From positions 1-64,000 of the forward strand of contig JAROBA010000015.1 of the NCBI GenBank assembly GCA_029432815.1: 64,000 bases of DNA, written 5' to 3'. The stretch comes from Pontiellaceae bacterium B1224 (lineage in GTDB: Bacteria > Verrucomicrobiota > Kiritimatiellia > Kiritimatiellales > Pontiellaceae). The notes below the pieces were generated by a model, which saw nothing but the letters and a program-made list of their open reading frames with translations, did no database searches and was not told where the DNA came from. Both the position numbers and the translations under genes were made by a program. Of this stretch, positions 1-9,656 are shown one piece after another (within the stretch, counting starts at the first letter, position 1; each line of letters opens with the position of its first letter).

Positions 1-1161
1 TTCCAGCATAGGAGGCAAAAATGCCTCCTATGTTCGGAATTTTCCATAGTTTCGGCCCTGCAAACCAAGCGTTTGCTCAGATGGGACAGGCTCTATACTA
101 CGGTCGAAGCGGACCTTCCTGCGGTTACGGGGCAATATCCGCTCTATCTCAGATTTGTCGTCACGGGCGATCCTTACACATCATCCATCTTTAATCTGAA
201 CTGGTTCTCCATAACCCGGAATCCGGTTGAGTTTGAAGCGGAAGCATTTTCTGCACAAAACGGGACGTCGTTGGAGCCCTGCGTCGACATCGGCGGAGGA
301 ACCAATGTGGCCGATATTTCAAATGGAGACTGGTGCCGGTACGACAATCTGTTTATCGCTTCAAATGCCGTTTTCCGTGCACGCATTGCCCGGCCTGCGG
401 GACGCTCGGATGGACAGATTGAAATCCGGACCGATGATCTTGCGGGTGCGTTGCTCGGCACGCTGGATGTCCCTGAAACCGGAGGATGGCAGATGTATGA
501 AACCATTGAAGTCCCGCTGAGTGTGGTCTCCGGAACCTATTCCGTTTTCCTTAAATTTGTGGAAGACGGCACCTCCAATGGGGGGACGTTGTTTAATGTG
601 AACCGATTCTCCATAACACCTTCAACTCAGGTTGAACCGCCGGAAACCATCCATGCGGAAGCAGTGGATGCTGACCAAATTGACCTGTCATGGAGCAGCC
701 AAACCAATGCGTCGGCGTATAACCTGAAGCGGGCAGAAACGAGCGGCGGCCCATATCCGGAACGGGTCGATGGGCTCTCTGTCACCAATCACAGTGATCT
801 CGGGGTGCTCGCCGGCACCAGCTATTATTACGTGGTGACGGCGCTGTATGGCAGCGCTGAAAGCGGTGTCTCCATGGAAGTGAGTGCGGTTCCTTCGGCC
901 CCCCTCACCGAAGGGGATGTGGTGATCGATCAGGTCGGAATTCAGACCAATACTGCCGGTGGCTATTATATTGCAGTGTCTGTGGATGAATCCAATCTGG
1001 GGCATAATTATCAGGTTGTGCTGTCTGAAAGCCTACTTGAGCCGGATTGGCAAGCGGCATCGGATGTCAATACCGGTAACGGGGGTGTCCTGCAGATTGA
1101 GGTGCCGGTTGAGGGTTCCAGGACCAACTGTTATTACAAGCTCGAAGCCTGGCGTCAGTAA
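1..1161 (+). CDS. 5'-partial secreted CBM6/fibronectin III protein
   Basis: The frame is open to the window edge and no start codon with a ribosome binding site is visible; the first usable start is TTG at 73. The product begins inside a CBM6-like domain (motifs YTTVEADLP, then FNLNWFSI), followed by a complete CBM6 (FEAEAFSAQNG to FNVNRFSI, about residues 50-180 counted from the TTG). A fibronectin type III domain comes next (SWSSQTNASAYNLKRAETS) and then the C-terminal module found in many proteins here (YQVVLSESLLEPDW to YYKLEAW). CBM6 plus FN3 tails usually follow a catalytic glycosidase or lyase domain, which would lie upstream. The first 70 bases contain a hairpin and translate into unconvincing protein, so this may instead be a fragment cut off by a rearrangement. 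Confidence 0.6.
   Translation, partial: FQHRRQKCLLCSEFSIVSALQTKRLLRWDRLYTTVEADLPAVTGQYPLYLRFVVTGDPYTSSIFNLNWFSITRNPVEFEAEAFSAQNGTSLEPCVDIGGGTNVADISNGDWCRYDNLFIASNAVFRARIARPAGRSDGQIEIRTDDLAGALLGTLDVPETGGWQMYETIEVPLSVVSGTYSVFLKFVEDGTSNGGTLFNVNRFSITPSTQVEPPETIHAEAVDADQIDLSWSSQTNASAYNLKRAETSGGPYPERVDGLSVTNHSDLGVLAGTSYYYVVTALYGSAESGVSMEVSAVPSAPLTEGDVVIDQVGIQTNTAGGYYIAVSVDESNLGHNYQVVLSESLLEPDWQAASDVNTGNGGVLQIEVPVEGSRTNCYYKLEAWRQ
7..32. repeat. Perfect 10-bp inverted repeat at the left edge
   Basis: CATAGGAGGC (7-16) and GCCTCCTATG (23-32) are perfect complements around a 6-nt A-rich loop. No T-tract follows, so it is not a standard terminator. It lies directly before the truncated CBM6 domain of the first gene and could mark intergenic DNA or an insertion scar. 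Confidence 0.55.
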
Positions 1162-1400
1162 ACGTGTAGCAGCATGCCCAGCCTGCAGAATAATAACGTG
1201 CCTAATTCGTATGCTGCGCGCGTACAGACGGAAACTCTTGGGGCTTTCAATTTTTTATGAACATCAAGCTAACAAGGAAGCCTGATAGAGGATCGCAAAA
1301 TTATACTGCATAGGCTATGTCTATTCAGTTATCGAGAGGAAGGTTTCAGGTTAGCTCGATGTGGAATGCTTCTTTACAAATTTAAGTAAGGGCACAGTGT

Positions 1401-4400
1401 ATGAGACCGGTTTCATTATGGATTAAATCTATTTGCCTTGCATGGGCCATGACGGGTATTTCCGGCGCCGCGGAGGTGGTCGTAGAGTCACCGGGAGCCT
1501 GCACTCGTAAGACCGGCTTTGTGATAACGGAAATCATGTACAAGCCGGCGGCGACGAATGCACTCGAATTTATTGAAGTCTATAACTCCAATCCGTTCGA
1601 AGAGGAAATCGGGGAGTATCAATTCAAGGGGGAGATCGATTTTACCTTTCCTGATGGGACAATGCTTGCCGGCGAATCCTATCTGGTGGTAGCCAAAGAT
1701 GTTACAGCATTCCAACAGGAGTACAGCCTCTCCGGGGTCCAGATTTTTGAATACGGAGAAACCAACGGCGGCAACTCACTGGCCAGCTCCGGCAATCTGC
1801 GGCTGATCAATAGTAGCGGTGGAACCATCCTTGAAATTGACTACGATAATGAGGCGCCTTGGCCGGTGGCGGCAAACGGAGCCGGGCACTCGCTCGTGCT
1901 GGCACGTCCGTCGTATGGGGAAAATGATCCGCAGGCGTGGGAGGCCAGCGATCAGGCCGGCGGTTCGCCGGGCTCGGGCGAAACCTATGGTGAACCCGCT
2001 TTGCGCAATGTCGTCATCAACGAAATCCTCGCGCACACCGACGACCCGCAGCTGGACACCATCGAACTCTACAACCATTCCAACGCCAGCGTCGATCTCT
2101 CCGGATGCACATTGTCCGACGATGTGACCACAAACAAATTCACTATTCCCGATGGGACCGTATTGGCCGCGCGCGGCTTTGCAATTTTCGATCAGGTTCA
2201 GATGGGCTTCTCGCTCAATGCCGGAGGCGAGACCCTCATCTTCCGCAACGCGGCCGGCACCCGCGTAATCGACGCCGTGCAGTTTGGCGGGCAGGAAAAC
2301 GGGATCACCATAGGTCGTTTTCCAGACGGTGGAAAAGAGTTTCACCGTATGGCGAATCTGACGCTGGGAAGCGCCAACGGCGCGCGACGCATCGACGATG
2401 TAGTGATTAATGAAATCATGTATGACCCGATTTCGGGCGAAAACGATGACGAATTTGTGGAACTCTATAACCAGAGTGCGGGCACGGTCGATCTCAGTGG
2501 CTGGCGACTCCGGGGCGGCATTGACTATGAGTTTCCCGACGGCGCAGCCATCGCTGCCGGGGGCTATGTGGTGGTCGCTCGCAACGCACTCCACCTGCAA
2601 ACCAACTATGCGCAGTTGAATGCGTCGAATACGTTTGGGGACTTTGGCGGCAAGCTCGGAAACAGCGGCGACCGCATCAAACTGAATAAACCCGACACGG
2701 TGGTTGATTATGACGATCCGGCGCATCCCGAAACCAACCTGATCCATATTGTCGTGGATGATGTCATCTATGAAGTAGGCGGACAGTGGCCGATCTGGGC
2801 CAAGGGCGGAGGCAGCAGTCTGGAGCGGGTCGATCCGCGTGCCAATCCCCGCCGCCCGACCACGTGGGCGGACAGCGACGAAACCGGCAAGGCCGACTGG
2901 ACCGATATTTCAGTGACCGGGTTGTTGGAGCATGGATCCCGCGGGGCCAGCCGGGTCGAGGGCGGCCTGCAGGGTGCCGGCGAATGTCTGCTGGACGATG
3001 TGCAGGTCATTTATAACAGCGCAAATTATGTTGATAATTCGACCTTTAACAGCGGCACGAGTGACTGGGTGATGCGTGGTTCGTTCGAGCGATCCTCATT
3101 AGGTTCCAACGGCGTTGGAGGAACATCCTGCCTGCATATCCGCTCCAGCACCCGCTGTGATACCGGTGCGAACCAAATCAGTGGAAGCCTGTCTTCGTCG
3201 ATACCAGATGGCGGCACCGCCACCATCGCCGCCAAAGCCAAGTGGCAGAAGGGCTATCCGTGGCTCTATCTACGTCTGCACGGCAACTATCTGGAAGCAC
3301 CGGTGCGCCTCGACATTCCTGCAAATCTGGGAACACCGGGTCTGGTGAACAGCCAGGCTGTGGCCAATGCCGCGCCGGCCATCGATACGGTAACCCACGG
3401 CCCCGCAGTTCCAATGGCTGGACAGGATGTGGTGGTTACAGCACGCGCGGAGGACCCCGATGGTCTCGCAACACTTTCGCTCTACTACCGTCTTGATCCC
3501 GCGAGCTCATACTCTGAGGTTTCCATGACCGATAACGGCACTTCGGGGGACGCAGTCGCCGGGGATGGAATCTTCAGTGGCACCATTCCCGGACAATCCG
3601 CCGGGGCACTGGTTGCCTTCCGGGTTACCGCAACCGATGCTGCCGGGTCCGCATTTCGAGTGTTTCCCGGCAATACGCCGGATAATTCTGCCCATGTACG
3701 CGAATGTCTGGTGCGCTTTGGTGATGCCACGCGTGCCAGCAGCTTCGGCACCTACCGTATGTGGTTTACCTCCGCCGCCACCACCGATTGGGAAACGCGG
3801 CTGGTGCTCAGCAACGAGCCGGTTGAGGGGACCTTCGTCTACAACGACAGCCGCGTTATCTACAACTTTGGCGCCCATTATGTCGGAAGCCCCTATCATC
3901 AGGGTTGGACAGGAATCACGGATGACTGCCACTACTCTATGGACATGCCGCTGGACGACAAGCTGCTGGGCACCGATAACTTTAATAAGCTTCACGGACC
4001 AGGCAACAATCCGTTCCAGGATCAAACGATGACCCGCGAGCAGGCCGGCTTCTGGGTGGCGCGCAAATTGAAACTGCCATGGCTCTACCGACGGTATGTG
4101 AATGTCTATGTAAATGGTGTGGCCCGTAAGACCGGCTGGCTGATGGAAGATACGCAGGTGCCGGGCAGTGAATTTATAGAAGAATACTGGCCGGATGATG
4201 CAGATGGACATTTGCATAAGTCTAATTACTGGTGGGAATATTCAAATCTTGCGTCAGCGACACTGGAGCTGAATAAACAGCGGCAGTCTGGAACTCAGTT
4301 GTTGCCGTACTACAATGCGGATGGGAACCTCCACGCTCCGCGTTATCGCTGGTCCTGGGGGCCGCGCGCCTACGGCAAAACTGGCGGAAATGATTTCTCA

Positions 4401-7400
4401 CACGTGCTACGCTTGATTGATGCGGCGAATTCCGGTGAAAGCATGACCGAAAAAATGTTGGCTGAGGCCGACATGGAGGAGTGGATGCGGATCTGGGCGC
4501 TGCGTCATGCCGTAGGCGATATGGATCATTTTGGCTGTCAGAACGCACAGAACATGTACATGTATAAACCCAACAAAGGCCGATGGGCATTGATGATCTG
4601 GGACATGAACCATCTGCTGGGGAATAACCTTTCCTATGGTCCCGGCCGCGGGCTGTTCCCGGATTACAGCGATTATCAGGGCGACACCACCCTCACTGCA
4701 GTCTATGAAAACCCGACGTTCCGGCGGATGGCGTTGCGGGCCTATAAAGAAGTGGCAGGCGAAATTTTCGGTGAGGCGGAAATGAATCAGTGGCTCGATG
4801 TCCGCTATCAGGCGTTCCTTGCCGATGGTTTGGCAACGGGTTCGGGGATGTCGCCCGACGCCTCGTTCAGCTATTCCGAATCCCGTTCAGGGGTTTTTGA
4901 TGGGGGTGGAACAGCTTCTTTCTCCGGTTCGATAAAAGATTGGGTGGCCGAAGCGCGCATCGGGATCCTGGCCCGGGTGGCGCAGGAAGACACCGCCTCC
5001 TTCGCGTTGACGAGCCCTGCCTCAGTTTCATCCACTAGCAATCTAGTGACTATCACGGGTACTGCTTCGGTTGAGCTGGCCTCGATGACGGTCAATGGGG
5101 TGGCGTATCCCGTCACCTGGACCTCCGTCACGGAATGGGCGATTGATGTGGTGGCGAATGCTTCTTCCGCAATGTTTGAACTACAGGGACTGGATGTCTA
5201 CGGGGTTCCAATCATTGGAACATCGGCCTCCGTTTCGGTCACGGTGACCGGAAGCTCGGACGCGCCGGAGGATTCCATTGTGATCAATGAAATTCTCTAT
5301 AATCCCACCGTGCCGGGCGATGAGTTTGTCGAACTCTATAACCGCTCCTCAACAACCGCATTTGACCTGACGGGTTGGCGGTTGAACGGACTGGGATACA
5401 CCTTCCCGGTCACGGTCCTCGAACCCGGCGGCTATGTGGTGGTGGAAAACTTTGACGGCCGGCTTGATCTGGACGGCGAAACGCTGACCCTTTACCGCCC
5501 CGTTGGAACCAATGGCGCGGAGGTTGTTGTGAATCAGGTTCGGTACGAGGTCGCCGAACCGTGGCCGGCAACGCCCGCCGGAACCTCGCTGCAGCTGATG
5601 GATGCCGAGCAGGACAACCGCCGAGCGGTGCTCTGGGCCGTGGCTGAAGAATCTGGGACGCCGCCGGATGGGGAGACGATCATTAACTGGGGTGAAACCT
5701 GGAACTATCAGCAGGGGGTTGATTTGGATGGCACGGGTTGGATGTCGAGCGGATACAATGACTCGGCCTGGGCTTCCGGACTTGCAGCGTTTGGAGAGGA
5801 AAGCTCGACATTGGCGCATCCCATCCAAACCCCGCTGTTGTCTCCGCGGTCAGGAGGATCGCTTACGTGCTATTTCCGTAAAGCATTCGATTTCGCAGGC
5901 ATGGGCGGAGCTTCGCTCAAGTTGACGCATCAAATTGATGACGGGATGGTGGTGTATCTCGATGGCGAGGAAATCTATCGGGTGGGAATGTCATCGGGTA
6001 CGCCGACCTACACGACCACATCCAGTGCCACGGTGGGTGACGCGATGGAAGTGGGACCCGTTTTGATCGATGTTTCGCTACAGCCGGGAGCGCACGTCAT
6101 CGCCGTGGAGCTGCATCAGGTCAATACGAGTAGTAGTGATGTCGTGTTTGATATGAAAGTGGATACAGACTATTCAGCTCTAGCCTCGAAGGTTGCCACG
6201 CCGGGCATGGCCAATAATGTCAGCTATCCGAATGCCGATATTCCCGCGCTCTGGCTCAACGAGGTCATGCCCTCGCCGGTCAGCGGTGCACCCTGGGTCG
6301 AACTCTATAATGCGGGATCTGCAACGCTGAACCTGGATGGATATTCGCTGAACGATGACTTTGCCGATTTGGACAAATGGCCGGTCTCTGATGGAACCAC
6401 GATCCTGCCGGGAGAATTCCTGCAGGTTGAGCTGGGGACTTTGACGTCGGGCAGCATCACGCTTTCGCGCGATGTCGACGGCTCCCCGGAGCTGATTGAT
6501 TATCTCAACTACGGAACCGTCGCGGCAGACTGGAGCTATGGCGATATTCCTGATGGCGATCCCTGTTCCCGCTTCGCGATGTATCTGGCGACGCCGGGCG
6601 CGGCCAACACCAATCAGTCTGCGCCGCTGGATGCGCGCATCAACGAATGGATGGCTGACAACAGTTCTACGTTGGCGGATGCGGTCGATGGGGACTACGA
6701 GGATTGGTTTGAAATCTATAATCCCGGAGACGAGGCCATTGATCTCGGCGGCTATTTCCTGACGGACGATTTGACCGATCCAACTCAGTTTGAAATTCCA
6801 ATGGGTGGAAAATATACGATTCCCGCCTACGGCTTCCTATTGGTTTGGGCCGATAATGAGAGCGAACAGAATGAATTTGATGCCTCCGCGCTGCATGTCA
6901 ATTTTGCTCTGTCGAAAAACGGGGAAACCATTGCGCTGATTGCCTCCGACGGAAGCGTCATCGACAGCGTGGTTTTCGGGGCTCAAACCACCGACCAAAG
7001 CGAAGGGCGTGTTCCTGATGGAGGCAGCGCGATTTCGGCAATGAATGCAACGCCGGGCTCCGCGAATCAAGTGGCAAACACGGCACCGGTTCTAAACGCC
7101 ATCGCGGATATGCAGGTCTATCCGGGCGAAATGATCTCCTTTACTGCGGTGGCCACCGATGCCGAAAGCGATTTCCAAACCTTGGAATTTTCGCTCGACT
7201 CCGGTGCGCCGTCCGGTGCCACAATTACTGCAGGCGGAACGTTTTCCTGGAGCGTCCCGGCGAATATGGCCCCCTCGAATTGGCCAACGACGATTCAGGT
7301 GCTGGATAACGGAACGCCTGCGCTCAGCGATGCAGAAACCTTTTTGCTCCGCGTTAATGCGCTGCCGCTGTTTGATTGCAGCCTAACGCCGGGCGGAAAT

Positions 7401-7583
7401 GGGCTGATTATGGGGGTTGAATCGATTGTGGGACATGACTATTATCTCACCTTCAAAGATTCCTTGTCGGATGCACAATGGCTTCCGCTCGGGGATGCCG
7501 TGCCCGGCAACGGCACGCCGCTGGAATGGGAGGTTTCGACCACCAATGCGCCGAAACGTTTCTATCGTTTGTATGTTGATTAG
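1401..7583 (+). CDS. Giant secreted lamin-tail/CotH-kinase-like protein
   Basis: The 2060-residue product starts at ATG 1401 and has a signal peptide (about 1-23). Several lamin-tail domains (LTD; hallmarks VINEIMY, EFVELYN, DLSGWRL) lie near residues 35-135, 200-300, 325-450, 1290-1400, 1610-1710 and 1740-1860. A galactose-binding-like stretch (about 540-640) and an Ig-like segment precede a CotH-like domain (about 770-1130), and a jelly-roll-like segment lies near 1440-1590. The C-terminus is the common module ending KRFYRLYVD. CotH proteins are atypical protein kinases; related LTD/CotH giants are common in PVC bacteria and their substrates are unknown. The conserved W-D-x-D is W-D-M-N here (D1068, N1070), unlike the paralogue at 45804. 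Two exact copies of the dispersed palindrome lie inside the gene. It is 13 nt upstream of the heparinase-like gene and probably cotranscribed with it. Confidence 0.85.
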   Translation: MRPVSLWIKSICLAWAMTGISGAAEVVVESPGACTRKTGFVITEIMYKPAATNALEFIEVYNSNPFEEEIGEYQFKGEIDFTFPDGTMLAGESYLVVAKDVTAFQQEYSLSGVQIFEYGETNGGNSLASSGNLRLINSSGGTILEIDYDNEAPWPVAANGAGHSLVLARPSYGENDPQAWEASDQAGGSPGSGETYGEPALRNVVINEILAHTDDPQLDTIELYNHSNASVDLSGCTLSDDVTTNKFTIPDGTVLAARGFAIFDQVQMGFSLNAGGETLIFRNAAGTRVIDAVQFGGQENGITIGRFPDGGKEFHRMANLTLGSANGARRIDDVVINEIMYDPISGENDDEFVELYNQSAGTVDLSGWRLRGGIDYEFPDGAAIAAGGYVVVARNALHLQTNYAQLNASNTFGDFGGKLGNSGDRIKLNKPDTVVDYDDPAHPETNLIHIVVDDVIYEVGGQWPIWAKGGGSSLERVDPRANPRRPTTWADSDETGKADWTDISVTGLLEHGSRGASRVEGGLQGAGECLLDDVQVIYNSANYVDNSTFNSGTSDWVMRGSFERSSLGSNGVGGTSCLHIRSSTRCDTGANQISGSLSSSIPDGGTATIAAKAKWQKGYPWLYLRLHGNYLEAPVRLDIPANLGTPGLVNSQAVANAAPAIDTVTHGPAVPMAGQDVVVTARAEDPDGLATLSLYYRLDPASSYSEVSMTDNGTSGDAVAGDGIFSGTIPGQSAGALVAFRVTATDAAGSAFRVFPGNTPDNSAHVRECLVRFGDATRASSFGTYRMWFTSAATTDWETRLVLSNEPVEGTFVYNDSRVIYNFGAHYVGSPYHQGWTGITDDCHYSMDMPLDDKLLGTDNFNKLHGPGNNPFQDQTMTREQAGFWVARKLKLPWLYRRYVNVYVNGVARKTGWLMEDTQVPGSEFIEEYWPDDADGHLHKSNYWWEYSNLASATLELNKQRQSGTQLLPYYNADGNLHAPRYRWSWGPRAYGKTGGNDFSHVLRLIDAANSGESMTEKMLAEADMEEWMRIWALRHAVGDMDHFGCQNAQNMYMYKPNKGRWALMIWDMNHLLGNNLSYGPGRGLFPDYSDYQGDTTLTAVYENPTFRRMALRAYKEVAGEIFGEAEMNQWLDVRYQAFLADGLATGSGMSPDASFSYSESRSGVFDGGGTASFSGSIKDWVAEARIGILARVAQEDTASFALTSPASVSSTSNLVTITGTASVELASMTVNGVAYPVTWTSVTEWAIDVVANASSAMFELQGLDVYGVPIIGTSASVSVTVTGSSDAPEDSIVINEILYNPTVPGDEFVELYNRSSTTAFDLTGWRLNGLGYTFPVTVLEPGGYVVVENFDGRLDLDGETLTLYRPVGTNGAEVVVNQVRYEVAEPWPATPAGTSLQLMDAEQDNRRAVLWAVAEESGTPPDGETIINWGETWNYQQGVDLDGTGWMSSGYNDSAWASGLAAFGEESSTLAHPIQTPLLSPRSGGSLTCYFRKAFDFAGMGGASLKLTHQIDDGMVVYLDGEEIYRVGMSSGTPTYTTTSSATVGDAMEVGPVLIDVSLQPGAHVIAVELHQVNTSSSDVVFDMKVDTDYSALASKVATPGMANNVSYPNADIPALWLNEVMPSPVSGAPWVELYNAGSATLNLDGYSLNDDFADLDKWPVSDGTTILPGEFLQVELGTLTSGSITLSRDVDGSPELIDYLNYGTVAADWSYGDIPDGDPCSRFAMYLATPGAANTNQSAPLDARINEWMADNSSTLADAVDGDYEDWFEIYNPGDEAIDLGGYFLTDDLTDPTQFEIPMGGKYTIPAYGFLLVWADNESEQNEFDASALHVNFALSKNGETIALIASDGSVIDSVVFGAQTTDQSEGRVPDGGSAISAMNATPGSANQVANTAPVLNAIADMQVYPGEMISFTAVATDAESDFQTLEFSLDSGAPSGATITAGGTFSWSVPANMAPSNWPTTIQVLDNGTPALSDAETFLLRVNALPLFDCSLTPGGNGLIMGVESIVGHDYYLTFKDSLSDAQWLPLGDAVPGNGTPLEWEVSTTNAPKRFYRLYVD
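5206..5220. repeat. Dispersed palindrome TTCCAATCATTGGAA (in CDS)
   Basis: Exact copy of TTCCAA-N3-TTGGAA inside the CotH gene, read as V-P-I-I-G. The same 15-mer occurs intergenically at 20032-20046. Confidence 0.85.
7173..7187. repeat. Dispersed palindrome TTCCAAACCTTGGAA (in CDS)
   Basis: Exact copy inside the CotH gene, read as F-Q-T-L-E. This is a different reading frame relative to the palindrome from the copy at 5206. Confidence 0.75.
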
Positions 7584-7596
7584 AAAGGAATGGATT

Positions 7597-9537
7597 ATGA
7601 AATTTAATGGTTTGATGAAATGTGCGGCAGTCGCCGCGTCGATCGTGTCCGTCGTGACGGTTTTTGCGGACAACGGGCAAAAGCTGAATATCAGCGAATA
7701 TCTGAGTCTGGCGGATGACGGGGTGATCTACCCGTCCGAAAAGCAGAAAGAAATGCTGCGACCGTTCATGCCGGAAAAAACCTATCAGCCGGCCCCGCCG
7801 ATCAGCGATCGGGCGTTCTGGAATCAGATCGCGACCAAAGAATCGGCGCAGAAAATCCATGAAAAAGCGGTCGCCGATATTGATAAAGAACCGGAGGTTC
7901 CGATTTCCGATGCGATTTATCGCCGGGCGAACAAGGAAGGGAATCGCGGGATCTACAAGCCGCGCTATTACCGCACGATGGAAGTCCTGGAAAGGGCCGT
8001 TATTGCCGAATGCATAGAGAATGAAGGCCGTTTTATTCCGCAAATTAATGAGCATCTGACTGCGATCATGGAAATGAAATCGTGGCTGCACCCCAATCAT
8101 GATGACGGTCAAAACAGTGTGCTTGAAGGCAAGCGGGTGGCCATTGATCTGGGGGCGCGTAAATTCGGCTCGGTGCTGATGCTGGCGGATGTGCTGCTGC
8201 AGGATCGGTTGACGGATGAGATGCAGAACAAGATCCGCAGTCAGGTGGAGTGGCGGATTACGGATTCCTATCTGCGGAGCTGCCGAGGCGAGGACCGGAA
8301 GGGGAATACCTGGATCCGGAGCACCAGCAACTGGAATTCCGTCTGCACCGGCGGTACGCTGTTTTCCTCTTTAACCGCATCCGAAGACCCGGAAGTCCGT
8401 CTTTCCATCATGGGTTGTGCACTCAACAGCATGAAGTATTATCTTTCCGGCTTCGGTGCCGATGGCTATTGCTCGGAGGGGATCGGCTACTGGAATTACG
8501 GGTTCGGAAATTATCTGTATCTTGCACAGACCATCTTTGATTACACCAACGGAGGAATCGATCTGTTTCGGTTTAACGATCCTGAAAAAATGGAGCGGGT
8601 CGGAAACTTTCCGGTCAATTTTGAAATTCAGAACGACATCTATCCCTGTTTTGCTGACGGAGGATCGCGGTTCAGCGCGGACAGCGATAACTATGCGTAC
8701 ATTCTCTCCGCTAAAAACTACGGGGCGCGCAAGCCGACCTACAGCCGCCCGGCAGACATTACGATGCAGCTTCAGGAATGGGCCGACCCGGTTTCATATG
8801 TCGATCCGGATGTTGCGGACGTCGTGCTTCCGAACCATACCTATTTCGATGATTTCGGTATTGTGATTTCGCGCGGTCAGCAGGACGTGCCTTTTTCGAT
8901 TGCGATTAAAGGGGGGCATAACAACGAAAACCACAACCACATGGATGTGGGCAGCTATGTCATGGTGCTGGGCGATGACCACATTATGTGCGGCGACCTC
9001 GGTGCACCGCCGTATCAGGCCGGTGCTTTTTCGGATAAGCACCCCATGCGTTCGTCCTGGGGCCATCCGGTTCCGCGCGTGGACGGAACGCTGCAGTCGA
9101 AGGGTGAGGAATTCAGAGGTGAAGTGCTGGAAACAGAATTTACTGAATCCCGCGACCGGGTTGTGGTGGATATAAAGCCGGCCTACGAAGTTCCAACCCT
9201 TGAAAGCTTGATTCGGACGATGGTCAACGACAAGACAGGTAAGGGAACGATCACGATTACGGACGAGTTTTCGGCATCCAAGCCGATTGAATTCGGAACG
9301 GCCATCATGACGCATGGCGACTATAAAATCGTGAACTCAAAAACGGTGATGTTCATGCGCGACGGCCGTAAAATTAAAGTGGAAATCAGCGCAGAAGGCG
9401 GTTCTTTTGAAATCAAAGATGAAGAAGTAAAAGCGAAGGCGATCCGTTATGCCGATGAAGCGTTCAGAATCGGAATCGATTTTAAGAAAAAGCTGAAAAG
9501 GGGATCCATCACGATGGTTTTCACGCCTCAAAGTTAG
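7597..9537 (+). CDS. Heparinase II/III-like polysaccharide lyase
   Basis: The start is ATG 7597, preceded by AGAAAGGA at 7582-7589; the frame is open further upstream but that part overlaps the CotH gene. The 646-residue product has a signal peptide (about 1-24), a helical (alpha/alpha)-toroid-like region (about 100-350) and a beta-rich C-terminal half. The diagnostic heparinase II/III motif N-H-N-H-M-D-V-G-S lies at 445-453, corresponding to the usual N-H-x-H-x-D-x-G-S. The family cleaves uronic-acid-containing polysaccharides by beta-elimination in the periplasm or outside the cell. Substrate cannot be fixed from sequence; alginate, ulvan-like and glycosaminoglycan-like polymers are all possible. 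It follows the CotH gene by 13 nt. Confidence 0.85.
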   Translation: MKFNGLMKCAAVAASIVSVVTVFADNGQKLNISEYLSLADDGVIYPSEKQKEMLRPFMPEKTYQPAPPISDRAFWNQIATKESAQKIHEKAVADIDKEPEVPISDAIYRRANKEGNRGIYKPRYYRTMEVLERAVIAECIENEGRFIPQINEHLTAIMEMKSWLHPNHDDGQNSVLEGKRVAIDLGARKFGSVLMLADVLLQDRLTDEMQNKIRSQVEWRITDSYLRSCRGEDRKGNTWIRSTSNWNSVCTGGTLFSSLTASEDPEVRLSIMGCALNSMKYYLSGFGADGYCSEGIGYWNYGFGNYLYLAQTIFDYTNGGIDLFRFNDPEKMERVGNFPVNFEIQNDIYPCFADGGSRFSADSDNYAYILSAKNYGARKPTYSRPADITMQLQEWADPVSYVDPDVADVVLPNHTYFDDFGIVISRGQQDVPFSIAIKGGHNNENHNHMDVGSYVMVLGDDHIMCGDLGAPPYQAGAFSDKHPMRSSWGHPVPRVDGTLQSKGEEFRGEVLETEFTESRDRVVVDIKPAYEVPTLESLIRTMVNDKTGKGTITITDEFSASKPIEFGTAIMTHGDYKIVNSKTVMFMRDGRKIKVEISAEGGSFEIKDEEVKAKAIRYADEAFRIGIDFKKKLKRGSITMVFTPQS

Positions 9538-9656
9538 AGCAGATCAAAGCTGATATTTTGGAAAGGCAACAGGTTAGCCTATTGGGTTATCGTGGAACCG
9601 TCGATTCTGTCGTATAGATATGTGTTACATAGGAATTTGAATAACCGGAGGCAATT

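Noticed and set aside
1776-2747. Antisense frame of 323 codons opposite the first CotH gene
   Set aside because: The + strand frame has recognisable LTD repeats throughout; the antisense product has none.
7417-7596. Upstream extension of the heparinase-like gene
   Set aside because: It overlaps the end of the CotH gene and the ribosome binding site and signal peptide support ATG 7597.
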